Shown here: piece after piece, positions 42,886 to 56,701 of the stretch
How the letters are laid out: the number at the start of each line of letters is the position of its first letter
How positions within the stretch are numbered: the stretch's first letter is position 1
Source of the DNA: Lyophyllum atratum
Taxonomy: Eukaryota > Basidiomycota > Agaricomycetes > Agaricales > Lyophyllaceae
DNA: 61,167 bases
Direction: 5' to 3'
Assembly (NCBI GenBank): GCA_014905825.1
Contig: JACGCN010000098.1
Coordinates: 1-61,167 of the forward strand
Translations under genes and position numbers: made by a program
The notes under the pieces: generated by a model
Database searches by the model: none
The model's input: only the letters and a program-made list of their open reading frames with translations
Told to the model about the DNA's origin: nothing

Positions 42886-44886
42886 CTAGGCTTTCACAAA
42901 GAGATCCGTGAACTTGTGAACGGGAAGTTTAGACAGAGCGGATGCATCCGACACAGTTTCCAAGATCCTGGATACGAAATATTGTCAGTCGATGCATCAA
43001 TAGTCATAGGAAATGAGCAAACTTTTGTTGGTGAGCCTCATCGAAGTGGTGAGAGATGTGCCTGGTGAAAGAGTATCAGTACGGCTCAGGTAGTGTCTCG
43101 AACTGAGCACTGACCTCTTGAACTTGTTGATCAACAAGGGAGTGCCCTCAGCCCTCCTTCGCTTGTGTCCAACGGGGTATTCGACCTCGACCTCATCAAG
43201 CACGGTGCCGTCATTCAATTCGACCAGGAGAGCGTTTCCGATGGACCTCTTAGTGGGCTCGTGGTAGTCGACGCTGAAACGTTCATCCTCAACGCAGAAG
43301 ATCTTGGCGCGAAGCGCATCAATGCGTGGATCAGCAGACGCGGCATCGGTGCTGGGAATTGTCAGTTAAGGAAGCATTATCAATTCCGCGGAGCACTCAC
43401 TAGCTCTCGGAGGTGAGTTCTCCGAAAATAAGGGGATACGCGACCATATAGTTGATCGCGTGACTAAGGAGAAAGCGTCAACAGAAAATCGGAGATTCTC
43501 GGCAAGGGAAGGACCCACTCCCGATCGGCGAAATTGTCGAGAGGGCCCTGCTTATCGATAATCCTCTTGGCAGCTTCCTGGGTACGGATCCTCACGCTTT
43601 TGATATCGTCAGAGGTCTTCCCGAGCTCCTTTAACTTGGCGTGGATGGTATGAGCAGCTTCGACGGCGGTTTGGGCGTGGAACTCGGCGGGGTATGATAT
43701 TTTGAAGAGGACATTTTCCATGATGTATGAGCCATAGGGTATCTGGAATTCGAACGGTTTTCCCTAGAAGATCGGAGGTTTAGAAATGCTAGACAGGGAA
43801 GAATCTTGCAAAAATGAGTTACTCCGAACAGCACGTCGTAGAAGCCCCAGGTCTTCGCCGTAAGGACGGATGGCAGACCCTTTTCACCTTTCTTGACCAA
43901 TAACGCGAGATTGACGGCCCTGGAATTAGCATCTCCAGCGGCCCAAGATTTACGAGGACCGGTGTTGGGGGCGTGTCGGTATGTGCGCAAAGATTGCCCA
44001 TCAACCCACGCCTGGGAGACGGCGTCCACAGTTTGGTCGCGGTTAAGACCGAGAAGTTTGGAGACTACAGCAGTAGAGGCAACCTTCACGAGAACGACGT
44101 GATCGAGGCCGACCCTGTTGAAGGAGTTGAGAAGGGCAAGAGACCCCTGAATCTCGTGGGCCTTGATCATTGACTCTAGGATCTCGCGAACGGTGAGGGG
44201 CTGTCCTTGGCGAGAGAGATGGTCGGCAACCGCGAGGATAGCGCCGAGGTTGTCAGATGGATGTCCCCCTGTAGCGGGAGTCAGTGAAATGACAATACGA
44301 CTGAAAAGAACGACATACATTCTGCAGCCAAGAAGCAGTCATTGAAATCCAGCCAGCGGATAGTAGCTCCAATGTTGAAAGCTCCGCGAATGGGATCAAG
44401 CTGGTAGTTCGTTCCAGGAACACGAGTACCTGTGCGGATTTCAGAAGGAGAGATTTATGAGTGTGGATGCTGCTCACCATTGGGAACAATTGTTCCCTCC
44501 ACCACAGGCCCAAGAAGCTTAGTGCAGTCCGGGAACCTTAATGCCTCAAGGCCACAGCCGATGGTGTCAATTAAGCACAACCGGGCTGTCTCGAAAGCAA
44601 GTTCCGAGTCGACGGTATAGTTGTGGACATAGTCGGCGATGTCCTGGAGAACCTTGTCGGGTTCAGGACGTAAGGTAGACTCCCCGGTGTGGGCAGACAT
44701 TTCTCTACGTTGGGCAGGGAAAGCCGCAGGAGTAAGTGCTATCGATGACCGGGTGAAGTTGGCCGGAAGTATCCTAGAAGGCTTGGAAGCAGATGATGGA
44801 ACGATAAGAGTTCGGAGAGCTCCGCTGGGTGTCTGACGAAAAACACGGCCTGTAGGGAGACCAACACGAGCAGCTTTCTTCAACAT
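42886..44886 (-). CDS. prpD: 2-Methylcitrate dehydratase (PrpD family), mitochondrial
   Basis: Dehydrates 2-methylcitrate to methylaconitate in propionate breakdown (methylcitrate cycle). The ATG at 44886 ([20 protein letters not shown]) starts an Arg-rich, Ser-rich, acid-poor presequence of about 60 residues, as expected for import into mitochondria. The body reads [138 protein letters not shown] and [20 protein letters not shown]. The C-terminal exons ([28 protein letters not shown]) end at 42886. About eight exons in frame. A cis-aconitate decarboxylase-like member of the same family is the main alternative, but GWSD-type and [12 protein letters not shown] blocks favour PrpD. It is divergent from the second Zn2Cys6 gene, with 164 bases between starts. 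Confidence 0.92.
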
Positions 44887-45050
44887 GCCGCTAAACAAGT
44901 CTGCAGGAAAGGATCCGACAAATATAAGGGAAAGCAGGAAAAACTAGGAGCCACGGAACTTAAGCAACTTCAACTTAGCGAATCCAAGTTCCACCCGACA
45001 GCACGTGACCTGCATTGCACTAACTACCTCCAAGTTGAAGTTCAACCACC
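44887..45050. promoter_or_regulatory. Compact bidirectional promoter with a CACGTG palindrome
   Basis: The start codons of PrpD and the second Zn2Cys6 factor are 164 bases apart and point outward, so this stretch must hold both promoters. It contains CACGTG at 45002-45007, an E-box type site for basic helix-loop-helix proteins. Function not shown. Confidence 0.45.
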
Positions 45051-48000
45051 ATGAGCGATACCACTGCCAGTCGCGCTGGCGCGTCAAAGAAGCGAAGGCT
45101 GCCCGGTGCCTGTGATATTTGTCGCAAGCGTAAAAGTGAGGTGGACTTGTATATCTGAACAATGCGCGTTAACTCCCTTTCGGTAGTCAAATGTGGGTCT
45201 GACCAGGCGGTAATGTTCAACCATGCTTATGTCCGGCTATGATACGTACCAGGCGACAGCGGTGAGATGCCGGGAAATAAATGCTCCCATTGCATCACGT
45301 TCACTTTCGAATGTACGCGTACACCCCGTAAAAATGTACGTGGTTTTGGTCGAGTACACGGTGCTTCAAGTCTTCAACAATGATTAGGAAATAGCCTCTC
45401 AGAAAGAGTGGGTCATTAGTCGTCCTCTGATCTCAGACGTGTCTTATTAGTACAAAGGTATATCAAATACCTGGAAGACCGCGTCGCAGATCTGGAGGCG
45501 CTCCTACGCGATGTAAGCTTTTATGAACGCAACAAGCCAAGCCCTGATACATTCTACTCAATCGTGTAGACTCAAACCTCAGAGGTTTCGAATAGCCAGC
45601 GTGATTCAATCCCCAGAAGCAAGGTTCCTTACCCAGAGTTGGCATTTTCGACACCCAAACCGCCACAGCACAGAGGCTCCACAGCCAATGATTTTGTTCA
45701 TTCCAGTTATGTCGGTGATACTGACGACGATGACGACGACGACGATCTTGGACACATAGCACTTGCGAAACATTTCAGTCACCTGGATCTGAAAGCCGTT
45801 GAAGGCAGGTTCTTTGGGCAATCCAGGTAAGATATCGTCCCATATGTGAAGTCACGGTATAAACTAAAACGGCTGATACAGCGCATATATGCTCACCCAG
45901 CATGCTATGATGGCGAAAGAACAAATTCTCGGCCCCGCGGAAAGAAGTACTGGTGAAGAGTTCCGACGCCCCACCTACTGGGATATTCGACCGGCAAGAG
46001 GAATCACTCCAAATGTCTGAATATCTAATAACTGCATTTTTACAGTGGGAACATGCCTTAATGAGGAGCGACCTCCCCAACTATATATTTCCGCAGGCTG
46101 ATCTCTTGAAAACTCTTGTGGCGGCTTATTTTGACAATGTCAACACTCATATGCCACTCCTTCATCGGCAGACTTTTGAGAAATCTATGGCGGAGGATCT
46201 GCACTATCTAAATCCCAGTTTCGGAGCTACGGTCCTCCTTGTATGTGCTGTTGGTTCTCGCCACGTCAATGATTCTAGAGTATTTGCTCCTGGAGACAAT
46301 TCCCAACTTTCTGCTGGCTGGTCATATTTCGTGCAGGTCCCGATTTTCCGGAATTACACTCTTCACAAAGCAAGCCTCTATGATCTACAGTATTATTGTG
46401 TATGTCGCTCGTTCGTGCCTCATGTTCCTGGTATTTTTTAAAGTTCTTCGTGTCAGCTTGGGGCCTTTTACCTCCATGGAACATCGGTTCCGAACGCAAG
46501 CTGGACATTTCTAGGACTTGGCATACATTTTGCACAAGAGCAAGGGACACATCGAAGGAAAGCTGAAGGCCAAAAGCTCACTGTCGAAGACGAGTTGTGG
46601 AAGCGAGCTTTTTGGTAAATTCTTTCTCTATGTTCTGTATACGTCGCACAGATCTTTGATACAAATTTACAGGTTTTTGATATGTTGGGATAGGTTCTCG
46701 AGTGCCTTCCTCGGACGCCCTCTGTCAATTCAAGACGAAGAGTATAATTCTTCTCCTTGATCTAAGGGATATGCCACTCATATTTTATACTCTTAGGTTT
46801 GATATCGACTCATTAATCGAGTGTGATGATGAATATTGGGAATATGGAGTTGATTCAGAGGTTACTTTCAAACAGCCAGTTGACAAACCGTCCTATGTGA
46901 CTGCATTTAACTGCTGCCTCAGCCTATGCGAAATACTCGCATTTTCTATGAGGACACTCTATTCGACAAAGAAAGCAAAGATCTGGTCTGGCCATGTCGG
47001 AAGCGATTGGCGTCATCGCCTCGTGGCGCAGATGGATTCAGCCTTGAACAAGTGGAGTGACTCGGTACCTGATCATGGTACATCATGCGCTTAGTATTTT
47101 CCTTCGCCGTCGGCTGACCTTCCTGCAGTGAAATGGGATCCGCATCGTGAAAATGCGTTGTTCTCTGATCAGTCTACTGCATTATATCTCGTTTTCTACT
47201 ATATTCAAATGCAGATCCATAGGCCGTTTATACAAAAGGACAGTCCCACGTCCTATGCCTCCCTCGCCATTTGTACAAACGCAGCACGCGCTTGTGGCCA
47301 TGTTCTTGATATCCAATTCAAGAGAAGGATCCTTTCTCTTCCACACGTTATCGTTAAGTCGCTAGCTGCGTTAGAGAACGCCGGATGTCACCAAGTACTG
47401 ATGTCACGTTTTAGATCTCTGCCTTTACAGCTGGCGTCATTCTTTTGCTTAGTACCTGGAGTGGACGCAACTTGAAGGAAGTCGATCCTCATGATGACGT
47501 CGCGGTTCTGCAAAGTTGTCTGCGTACTCTCAAGGCTCTTGAACCTACTTGGCATGTTGCTGGTCGTCTATGGTGCGTGCAGTGCCTGCTGAGTGCCCTC
47601 AGACTGCTTGACCATAGATTCAATATGCAGGGACATGTTGAACGAGCTTGCCAACGTGCGCATACCACAACCGCCTAAGCCACTGGCGGCGTCCAAGAAG
47701 CGCCAAAGAGACTCGGCGCAACCCGTGCCTGAGCCTCACGCTGGCATTCTTTCCGCACAAATGGATATGACATCGTCGGCTAAGTCAAACCGAGCGCTAG
47801 GACCTTCTGACAATATTCAACTATTGCGAACCTCAGATCTTGGCCTTCGTTCCCTAACATCTAACTCGGAACAAATCCACGATAGCTACCCTGTTGCGAG
47901 GGTAGATGGACATGATGAGCCTAGTCTCCCGTATGGAGCGTCCTTCACAGCGGACCATTCAGATATCACACACTCCATGGGTATGGTTATGGGACGCAAT

Positions 48001-48215
48001 GTTGAAGGACCACCCTCCACCGAGAAACCTGACGTTGCCGCTCCGTATCAGTCGATTGACCGAGTTGCACTCTCGATGTGGACAAACGCACCGACAGGTT
48101 TCGAGTAAGTTACACCCTCCTCAACCTCACTTTGCGGCAGCTAAACAGGTAGCACTCCAGTGTAGCAGAATGGGATATGTTCATCGCAAACATGGGAGGA
48201 ATGAATAGAAATTGA
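45051..48215 (+). CDS. Zn2Cys6 transcription factor with fungal regulatory domain (copy 2)
   Basis: Paralogue of the gene at 35320-38596. ATG at 45051 (MSDTTASRAGASKKRRLPGA), then CDICRKRK, a 6-base microexon (45187-45192), and DSGEMPGNKCSHCITFTFEC, giving a complete six-Cys cluster. The regulatory domain aligns block by block with copy 1: YFDNVNTHMPLLHRQTFEKS, FGATVLLVCAVGSRHVNDSR, ECDDEYWEYGVDSE, KPSYVTAFNCCLSLCEILAF. It goes on to MQIHRPFIQKD and AICTNAARACGHVLDIQFKR. The C-terminal tail is hydrophilic and ends, after a last intron, DVAEWDMFIANMGGMNRN at 48215. A run of Asp codons at about 45720-45750 gives an acidic patch after the cluster. About ten exons. The target genes are unknown; the convergent secreted-type gene next door is the obvious candidate partner. 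Confidence 0.88.
45187..45192 (+). other. 6-base microexon in Zn2Cys6 factor, copy 2
   Basis: TCAAAT between acceptor CGGTAG and donor GTGGGT. It links ...AAA A to GC GAC AGC, supplying Ile-Lys and the first base of the third cluster Cys. Flanking introns are 51 bases (45136-45186) and 60 bases (45193-45252). Same position and size as in copy 1. Confidence 0.78.
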
Positions 48216-48425
48216 GTTCACCCTACTTGATATTCCATTGCAGATAAACCTCAGATCGTAGGTACAAACTCGTCAACGCTATGTTATATACAAATACGCA
48301 ATTTGGCAGTAACAAGGAGCCAAATTAGCCCCTTCCAGGATCGTCATTGTTGTGTGAGCGTCTGGACTTGCCGCGCAACCGACTACAACCTTCTTTTTTG
48401 TGTCTTCCCTGGCTGGCTCGACGTT

Positions 48426-49063
48426 CTAGATAGCGCCCACGACCAAGGAGCTCGCGGTCGATCCTCCATCGCGTTGGTCATGATGTCTAATTTCGTCATC
48501 GAAAGGTTCGTCGTTGAGATGTCGTCGGTGCCTTTCGTTGACGTTGATCAGTTTCTGGTAGTGGCCGGCTGCTCTATCAGCGCCGTGTTTTCTACGTCCA
48601 TCAGACTCTCCCATAGCTTCGTCGCGATTATGTCTTTTACGCTCAAGGTTTCCGCGGAGAGTTTTGAAATCGCCTTGTTCTTTCGGGTTGCGCTTGTTGA
48701 AGAAATTGAGGTTGGACCCAAGGAGAGAGCGACCTATTCCGTCATCGCTGTCACAACAGCTCCCTAGCAGCCTGTCGAAGAACAGGAACTCTGAGTGTTC
48801 GTCGGGTCTGCATCCGCTGTTGTGGTTCCTCAGTAGTTGGAGCGTGACGCAAGGATTATCGAAGGGGAAACCGAGTATACGGCATGCGCCATCACGAGGA
48901 CTAAGATGCGACTGGATAGAGTATCTGATCATTAGCGAGCGTTACGATCGGCTGTAAAAAGGGAGCGTACAGGGTCGGGGCTAACATCGACGAGGGGCGC
49001 AGCGTGTGTAGCAAATGCATGGAGAAGGAGGATGACAGGAAGGACGGCGGCAGAAGAGGGCAT
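48426..49063 (-). CDS. Small secreted-type protein related to the N-terminal domain of the repeat protein at 32311
   Basis: No named family. The ATG at 49063 starts a clear signal peptide (MPSSAAVLPVILLLHAFATH, AAP). An intron of 59 bases (48912-48970, GTACGC..ATCCAG, phase 0) joins it to SHLSPRDGACRILGFPFDNP. The mature domain has Cys at spacings like those of the other protein and ILGFPF in place of ILGVPF. A later F..LR..LE pattern (DFKTLRGNLERKR against HFLNLRTLLECED) also fits. The product is about 192 residues, and its C-terminal third is basic and His/Asp-rich but lacks the RS and Gly-Gly-X expansions. The gene converges on Zn2Cys6 copy 2 with 210 bases between stops. Both the exon junction and the homology are my reading, without a search. 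Confidence 0.6.
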
Positions 49064-49323
49064 GGGGGATAGTGAAACGAGTGTATAGATAGAATAGAAT
49101 GTGAGGAGCTAGGCTGGAGGGGATGGTCACAGGTGGCGAACACGTTGCAGCAAACTCCCCGCTTTATACTTTCCATGACGCGGCTGACAAGCAACAAATC
49201 GAACCCGATCCCCTGCCAAATGTCTTGGCTGAGTTGCCTTTCGCGGACTGCTGGTCAAATCTGAAATTCTTGAGCATGAACCTCACAATGGTATATTTCA
49301 TATACAACAGGCTATACATGATT

Positions 49324-51581
<2,258 letters not shown>

Positions 51582-52009
51582 TTGTGTACTGAGGAGAGGG
51601 ATTAGTGGAAGGGAGTGATTTTGAATTGAAAACTTGAGGCATTTTGTATCTAGAGGAAGAGGTGAAGATGACGTGCGAGGCGATGGTTCAATATCACGCA
51701 ATCCGCTCAATTCTTACTTCCCATGGCACCGGTATCATCTGCTGCTTGATAAGGTAACATACAAAGCAACATATATGGAAAGTAGCGGTTAATACTGCCC
51801 ACGTACTTAGTTGAAGCTCGAGTGGTGTGGAACTTGTGGCAATTATGTATTAACGAGTGCTGGCACTTGGGCTCTAAGTAGAAGAACGAGGATTATTAGT
51901 CAAATTAAAATGTTACACATGCAGGTTTGGGGTATACAAAAGTCCGTTGTAGTTAAGAGATCACTATCACTATGATACTCTTCTATTGATACTATCACAA
52001 TGTCGATCC
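51582..52009. other. Intergenic region upstream of MET3
   Basis: About 430 bases between the MET3 start and the stop of the next gene. It is A/T-rich in the right half. I see no convincing open frame, repeat or binding palindrome. Confidence 0.4.
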
Positions 52010-53838
52010 TCATGAGCCCGTCGCAGAGCCAAGTTGAAGCATGATAGGACTGAGAGATGTCCTTATCTTCACTTGCCCTTGAGCGACACTACTCCCATAT
52101 ATTGGTGGTTTCCCCCATCCGACCCAGCCCGTTATTTGGTGGCTCGTCTGTTGCCCAGATTGATACGTACGTGGTCGCCCTTTGCCACGAGGATCCATTG
52201 ACGAGGGAAGGTTCGGCTTCTGCACATAGACGTTCCCCAACTTGCTTTGGACCGAGTACGTTCCTTCGTAATCCTTGTCAAGAAAGACGTCCGTTTTCCC
52301 GTCCGTGTTCTGCACAGTAAGTTGTAAAGGCAGATGAAACGTCGCGTTTGCATGCATGGCCTGGAGCCTCAACGGGCCATTGAATGTTTTCACATCAGCG
52401 ACGAACGCGCAAGGTGGGAAGGGTGAGAAGGTGGGAAGTGAACCAAGCAGTGTAATCCGTGCATCAATTGCACTAAGAGGGTATGAGCTAAACATAATAT
52501 GCATGAGCCCCGAGATACGCACCCGTCACCAGTATCCAACGCAAGCGAAACTGGACTAACTGCGGTTCGGAGACGTTCCAAGGTTATGTTAGTGTCGATG
52601 TTGCTGAAGAATGTGTGAGTATTGCTAGCAAGATAAATGATCGTAGAGCATACCCTTTGATACTGTCCAAGGACAACGTCGTCGTCGCGTGGAAGGCACC
52701 GATGATGGAAGCATAAGAATTTTTCACAGAGATCTTGGAGGCGTTCACAGACTGGGAACGAAAAGTCAGGTGCGGTTCGAATATTGCTAAAACAGACCGA
52801 GACTGACCTCTGCAACGACGTCATAGCCTGCACCTTCAATAACAAGGTTCTTGACTATCAAACGACTCCTCAAATCTCCAAAATTTTGTGAAAACCAAGG
52901 TAGGTAGGTGACAAAATTATTGAGAGGCTTCGAAGGTCCTTTCCTGGGTATCAGAACTTGTATATCGACCTTGATAAAATCCAAATTTCTTAATTGTCGG
53001 GATACCTGCAGTAAGTCATCGTTAGGGAAATTATAGCCATCGAGTTGCTAGGTAACGTACAAAGACAAAAAGTCCTTGATCACTCCCGGAGTCAACAAAA
53101 CAGGCAGTGGTTTCGTGAAGAAGATCCTCAGTTGACGCGGACACATCAACTTTAAAGATGACTTTCGAGGCCGCGGTGTCAGGATTGATGTCGACTGTCA
53201 AATGCCCATCCAAGTAGCTGGAGTTCGATGCCACAGTGGAAATGTTGGAACGGATGTAAATGGACCCAGAATAATTGAGAGCGTGCTCCACCCTACGGCA
53301 AGCCTTAGATTAGCGGTACCAGTGACTCGTAGAATGGGAACGTACTTGGCGGTGAATGGCGAAGGAAAATGCACTCCTACTTCGTCCCATTCACATTTTG
53401 CGGAATCACCAAGTATCCATGTATCTGAGCTGGAAAAGCTCATTGACGCCCCGAGATTAGGGTCGTTGTCCCATTCAGGGGGTCCAATGTCCACCATATC
53501 ATGCTGGTGTCTTTTCTGTGGCCAAGTTTAGCCGAGTATCCAGACAAATGTAGAAGATCAGGACATACCACCAAAACAATGGGAAGTCCAATAACAAGAG
53601 ATAGCAAGAGATAGATAGCGAGAGCGTAGAGTATCGCTCGCCAGAGCCTCGGGTCAACGCCCTTAAATAATTTCTCCTTTGTTATAAGCTTTTGTCGAGC
53701 CTCCGATGTTTCGTAGTCGGGAAGAGGAGAGTCTGAACGAACTGCAGCTTTCTCCGGGAAACGCAGAGTCAGACCGTCAGAAAGAGGACCTCGCAGCTGC
53801 TTCGACCACTGCTGGTCTTGTTCATCCAAGATGATCAT
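52010..53838 (-). CDS. Single-pass membrane protein, function unknown
   Basis: Not assigned to a named family. The ATG at 53838 (MIILDEQDQQWSKQLRGPLS) opens an exon with a cytosolic-type N-terminus (LRFPEKAAVRSDSPLPDYET) and one strong membrane segment at about residues 68-92 (LWRAILYALAIYLLLSLVIG). The rest, spread over about seven exons, is predicted to be outside: DMVDIGPPEWDNDPNLGASM, SFSSSDTWILGDSAKCEWDE, a beta-rich middle, and a C-terminal part (DVKTFNGPLRLQAMHANATF) ending at 52010. This is a type II arrangement with a large lumenal or surface domain that may form beta sheets. The frame is open for about 30 codons upstream of 53838 without an ATG, so an extra 5' exon is possible. Confidence 0.7.
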
Positions 53839-54064
53839 AGTTGGATTAGCAGCGCTTGCCTCAGGGACCTCGTCGTCGGCATGAAAGCTGAGAGGGTTTC
53901 GAGACGTGGGAGACGGTGAGACAAGATCTCAGCCGTCGATTACGTAATCTTTGATAGTGACCACTGACAGTGTGCAGGTTGAAATTGTTAGCATGCATAC
54001 ATAACCATCCACATTATAAGTAATCTAGATACAGTATAATACATTGTATGACCTCTATTAACAC

Positions 54065-56180
54065 CTATAGCTCACCGTGTGCACCAGGCCCGTCCTCCTT
54101 CCCAGATGGTTTAAATATTGACAGCACAGCATTGATGCCACAGTGGACACAATCCAGCAAATATTCCAGGCAACACAAGGTGCCATTTTTGCAAACGCGA
54201 AGTAAGGAAGTCAGCCGAAGCTGTGCTTCCTCGAAGGCGTTGGTCAGGGGTTCGTGCCCAACTTGTGGCGAGGGCTGCGGCTAAATTAGGAGTCAGTTGG
54301 GACACGAGCCCGCGAGGTGATGAACGCACTTTGCCCGCGACGGATTGTTGTTCCGTTTTAGTGATGAGATCCTCCGAATCCGTCGAGCTCATCGCAGACC
54401 ACATACTGCGGAATTTATTGACTGCTACAAGACTTTCCACGAAGCGGTGTAGGGTGTTCATAAGTGCAACAACTTCGGAGCGTTGCAGCAAGTTAGCATT
54501 TGAGTGAGGGCTAAACCATGATCAGCATCCACAGTCTGTAAAAAAAAGTTGACACGCACTCGAGGGTCTTTTCGTCCAACTCGAAGAGAATTTTCATCGC
54601 CGTAGCTAATCCGGTAGTCTGTACTTTGCCCCATAAACGGCATTTATCGCATCCCACGCAGTCCATGATACGACTAACGTTCCGGAAGTGGGTTTTGAAC
54701 TCCTCTTTGAGTACCTAGAGGTAGGGTCAATGAATGTATTCATACGATGGATGATACTCTTACATTAGCGTTCTCTCCCCGGAACAGAATAGTCTCATCA
54801 AATCTGCCAACATTTTGGGCGATATTGACGACTTTGGATATTCTGGAAAGTGTTTCTTGATCATCTTCATGAGTTCCTGTCGAGCAGTAGTCATACGCCG
54901 AGAGATATGGTCCTAGTCGAGAAACAGCGCGGAGTAGGAGGACGGTATTGAAATACATGTATTGTAAGCGCTCTGGATGCGATGCCACCCTTTCAATGAA
55001 ACACTCTAAATTTGGGGCCTACGAATCCATCAGTTCAGTAGTACGAAAGACAGGTGTTTGATATCCTACCCATCGGCCAGTAGTCTGATTTAGATAATCG
55101 AGGCATATGTGCGTTGATATCGACGCATGTAAGCCTAGGTAACGGTGAGCTCCGGATTAGACGCACAATGATGGAAACACACCGGAAATAACTTTGTAAT
55201 ATACTCGTTTCTCCAAACAGTGTTCCGTGTGATCAATTCCATCACCCTCACTGCTGAATACTTCAGACATAGAGTCTGGGAGGGACACAGGGGCAGGGGA
55301 TTTTGCGCCCATGAGATTCAGCTCGGTGAGCCCGAAACAATTCTCCTCATATATTGACCGCCATATCCGATGAGCGTCTGGACCAGAGTAGCCAGTAAAA
55401 CGTTCCGGCACGAGAGAGAGATCAAAATAGTCTCCCTCTATGGCCACAATATTAGAAGATAGACTGAGTTTTAGGAGAACCTGTGCTCACCAGTGTTATC
55501 GTCCAGAAAGCAAAAGTCCGAGTCTCGATAATAGCATCCAGGTAGCTGATGGCGCTGAGAAGGATTAACGGGATGCGAAGTGAAGTAAGGGCTTGAGTCA
55601 CCTTTTCGATGGAGGACGTTTCTAACTTGCTCAAGGTGGTTGACCGCCATTTTTCTGGCACATCACTCTATGACGTATGAAGGATACGAGCGACATGGAA
55701 GGAGAAGTGATGCTCACCTCGTCCACGGTAGTTATTGCGCAGCCGGGGTCGCTGCACGATCCATACTCATTCCAAAAGGGGCAGTCGCGATATAAGTCGA
55801 CCTGACATATGTTATCATTATGACGGTTATGGAAACATGACTGGTGCGCCTTACCTGGAAGTACCTAAAGAACGGCAAGCGGACAAGCTCGGAGAGATTG
55901 CTATACAACTCTTCCGTGACGCTTTCCACTGTTTCATAGTCGCACATGGTGGTCTCTATTGGACCTGTGGGCTGTAAAACGTTCAGTATCTGACGAGGAA
56001 TAAGACGGATATAGAGCAGACTTGATAGTTTTTGCATTCAGTGTGCTTCACTGGGTGATGATCAAGAACATCATGAATCCCTTTTCTGACCAGAGTTTCT
56101 GAAAGCAATGAAGCTTGAACGACCTGCCCCACTATATTCAGGAGCAGTACGAGATTGCATGCTCGCAATGCCGGCTTCAT
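54065..56180 (-). CDS. ERO1: Endoplasmic reticulum oxidoreductin 1
   Basis: FAD enzyme that oxidises protein disulfide isomerase in the ER lumen. The ATG at 56180 begins a signal peptide ([20 protein letters not shown]). Family blocks follow: [20 protein letters not shown], then [20 protein letters not shown] with the shuttle cysteines; [40 protein letters not shown] then [16 protein letters not shown]; and [20 protein letters not shown]. The active-site pair is in [20 protein letters not shown], followed by [11 protein letters not shown]. After [20 protein letters not shown] a last exon extends the protein by about 75 residues with Cys-rich, partly hydrophobic sequence ([13 protein letters not shown]) to the stop at 54065. 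About twelve exons in frame. It is divergent from the vigilin gene. Confidence 0.94.
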
Positions 56181-56701
56181 AGGGTGGGTCGAAATCCAGG
56201 AATTGAGGATACGACACCCAGGAGAAGGTGAGAGGGGGAAATGACCGAGAAATGACCAACGTTATAAGCCCACCGATTATACGGCTTATAACTATGTAGT
56301 CGCTGTCTAATGGTCTTAGAACACGTCCACCTTCATATTTCCCGAGTCACGTGAATTAGTGATGCGCAGAAACACGTTTCCAATTCTTGAACCATTATGA
56401 TTGAGCCCCAAGGCCGGAGGGACCTACAGTTGGGCGCGAGTCATACTCGGAGGGCATGGATCTGATGCTGTGTGGTATGGTGAAGGGGGAGAGTATGTAA
56501 CAGAATTTCTGGTTGTGTATCGGCAAGGGTGCCACGTCGAAAAAGTCGCACGGTCAATGTATGTAAAAGATGATTTGTGAGAGCTGAACGTGCTACAAAC
56601 GACATAAATTGTGCTCGACACTCGCGGCGATCCTCAATCCTCGCACAGGTCTTTCCCCGTCAAAGGCTTATCGTTCTCTGGACACCCGTAATCCGACTAC
56701 C
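56181..56701. promoter_or_regulatory. Bidirectional promoter region, ERO1 / vigilin
   Basis: The two start codons are 521 bases apart and divergent. The region has an imperfect inverted pair GTTATAAGCC / GGCTTATAAC (56261-56292) and a CACGTG palindrome at about 56346. Neither is shown to act. Confidence 0.4.

Noticed and set aside
48303..48767. Plus-strand open frame of 154 codons
   Set aside because: It lies antisense to the small secreted-type gene, has no family resemblance, and the minus strand has a signal peptide, a proper intron and a related protein in the window.
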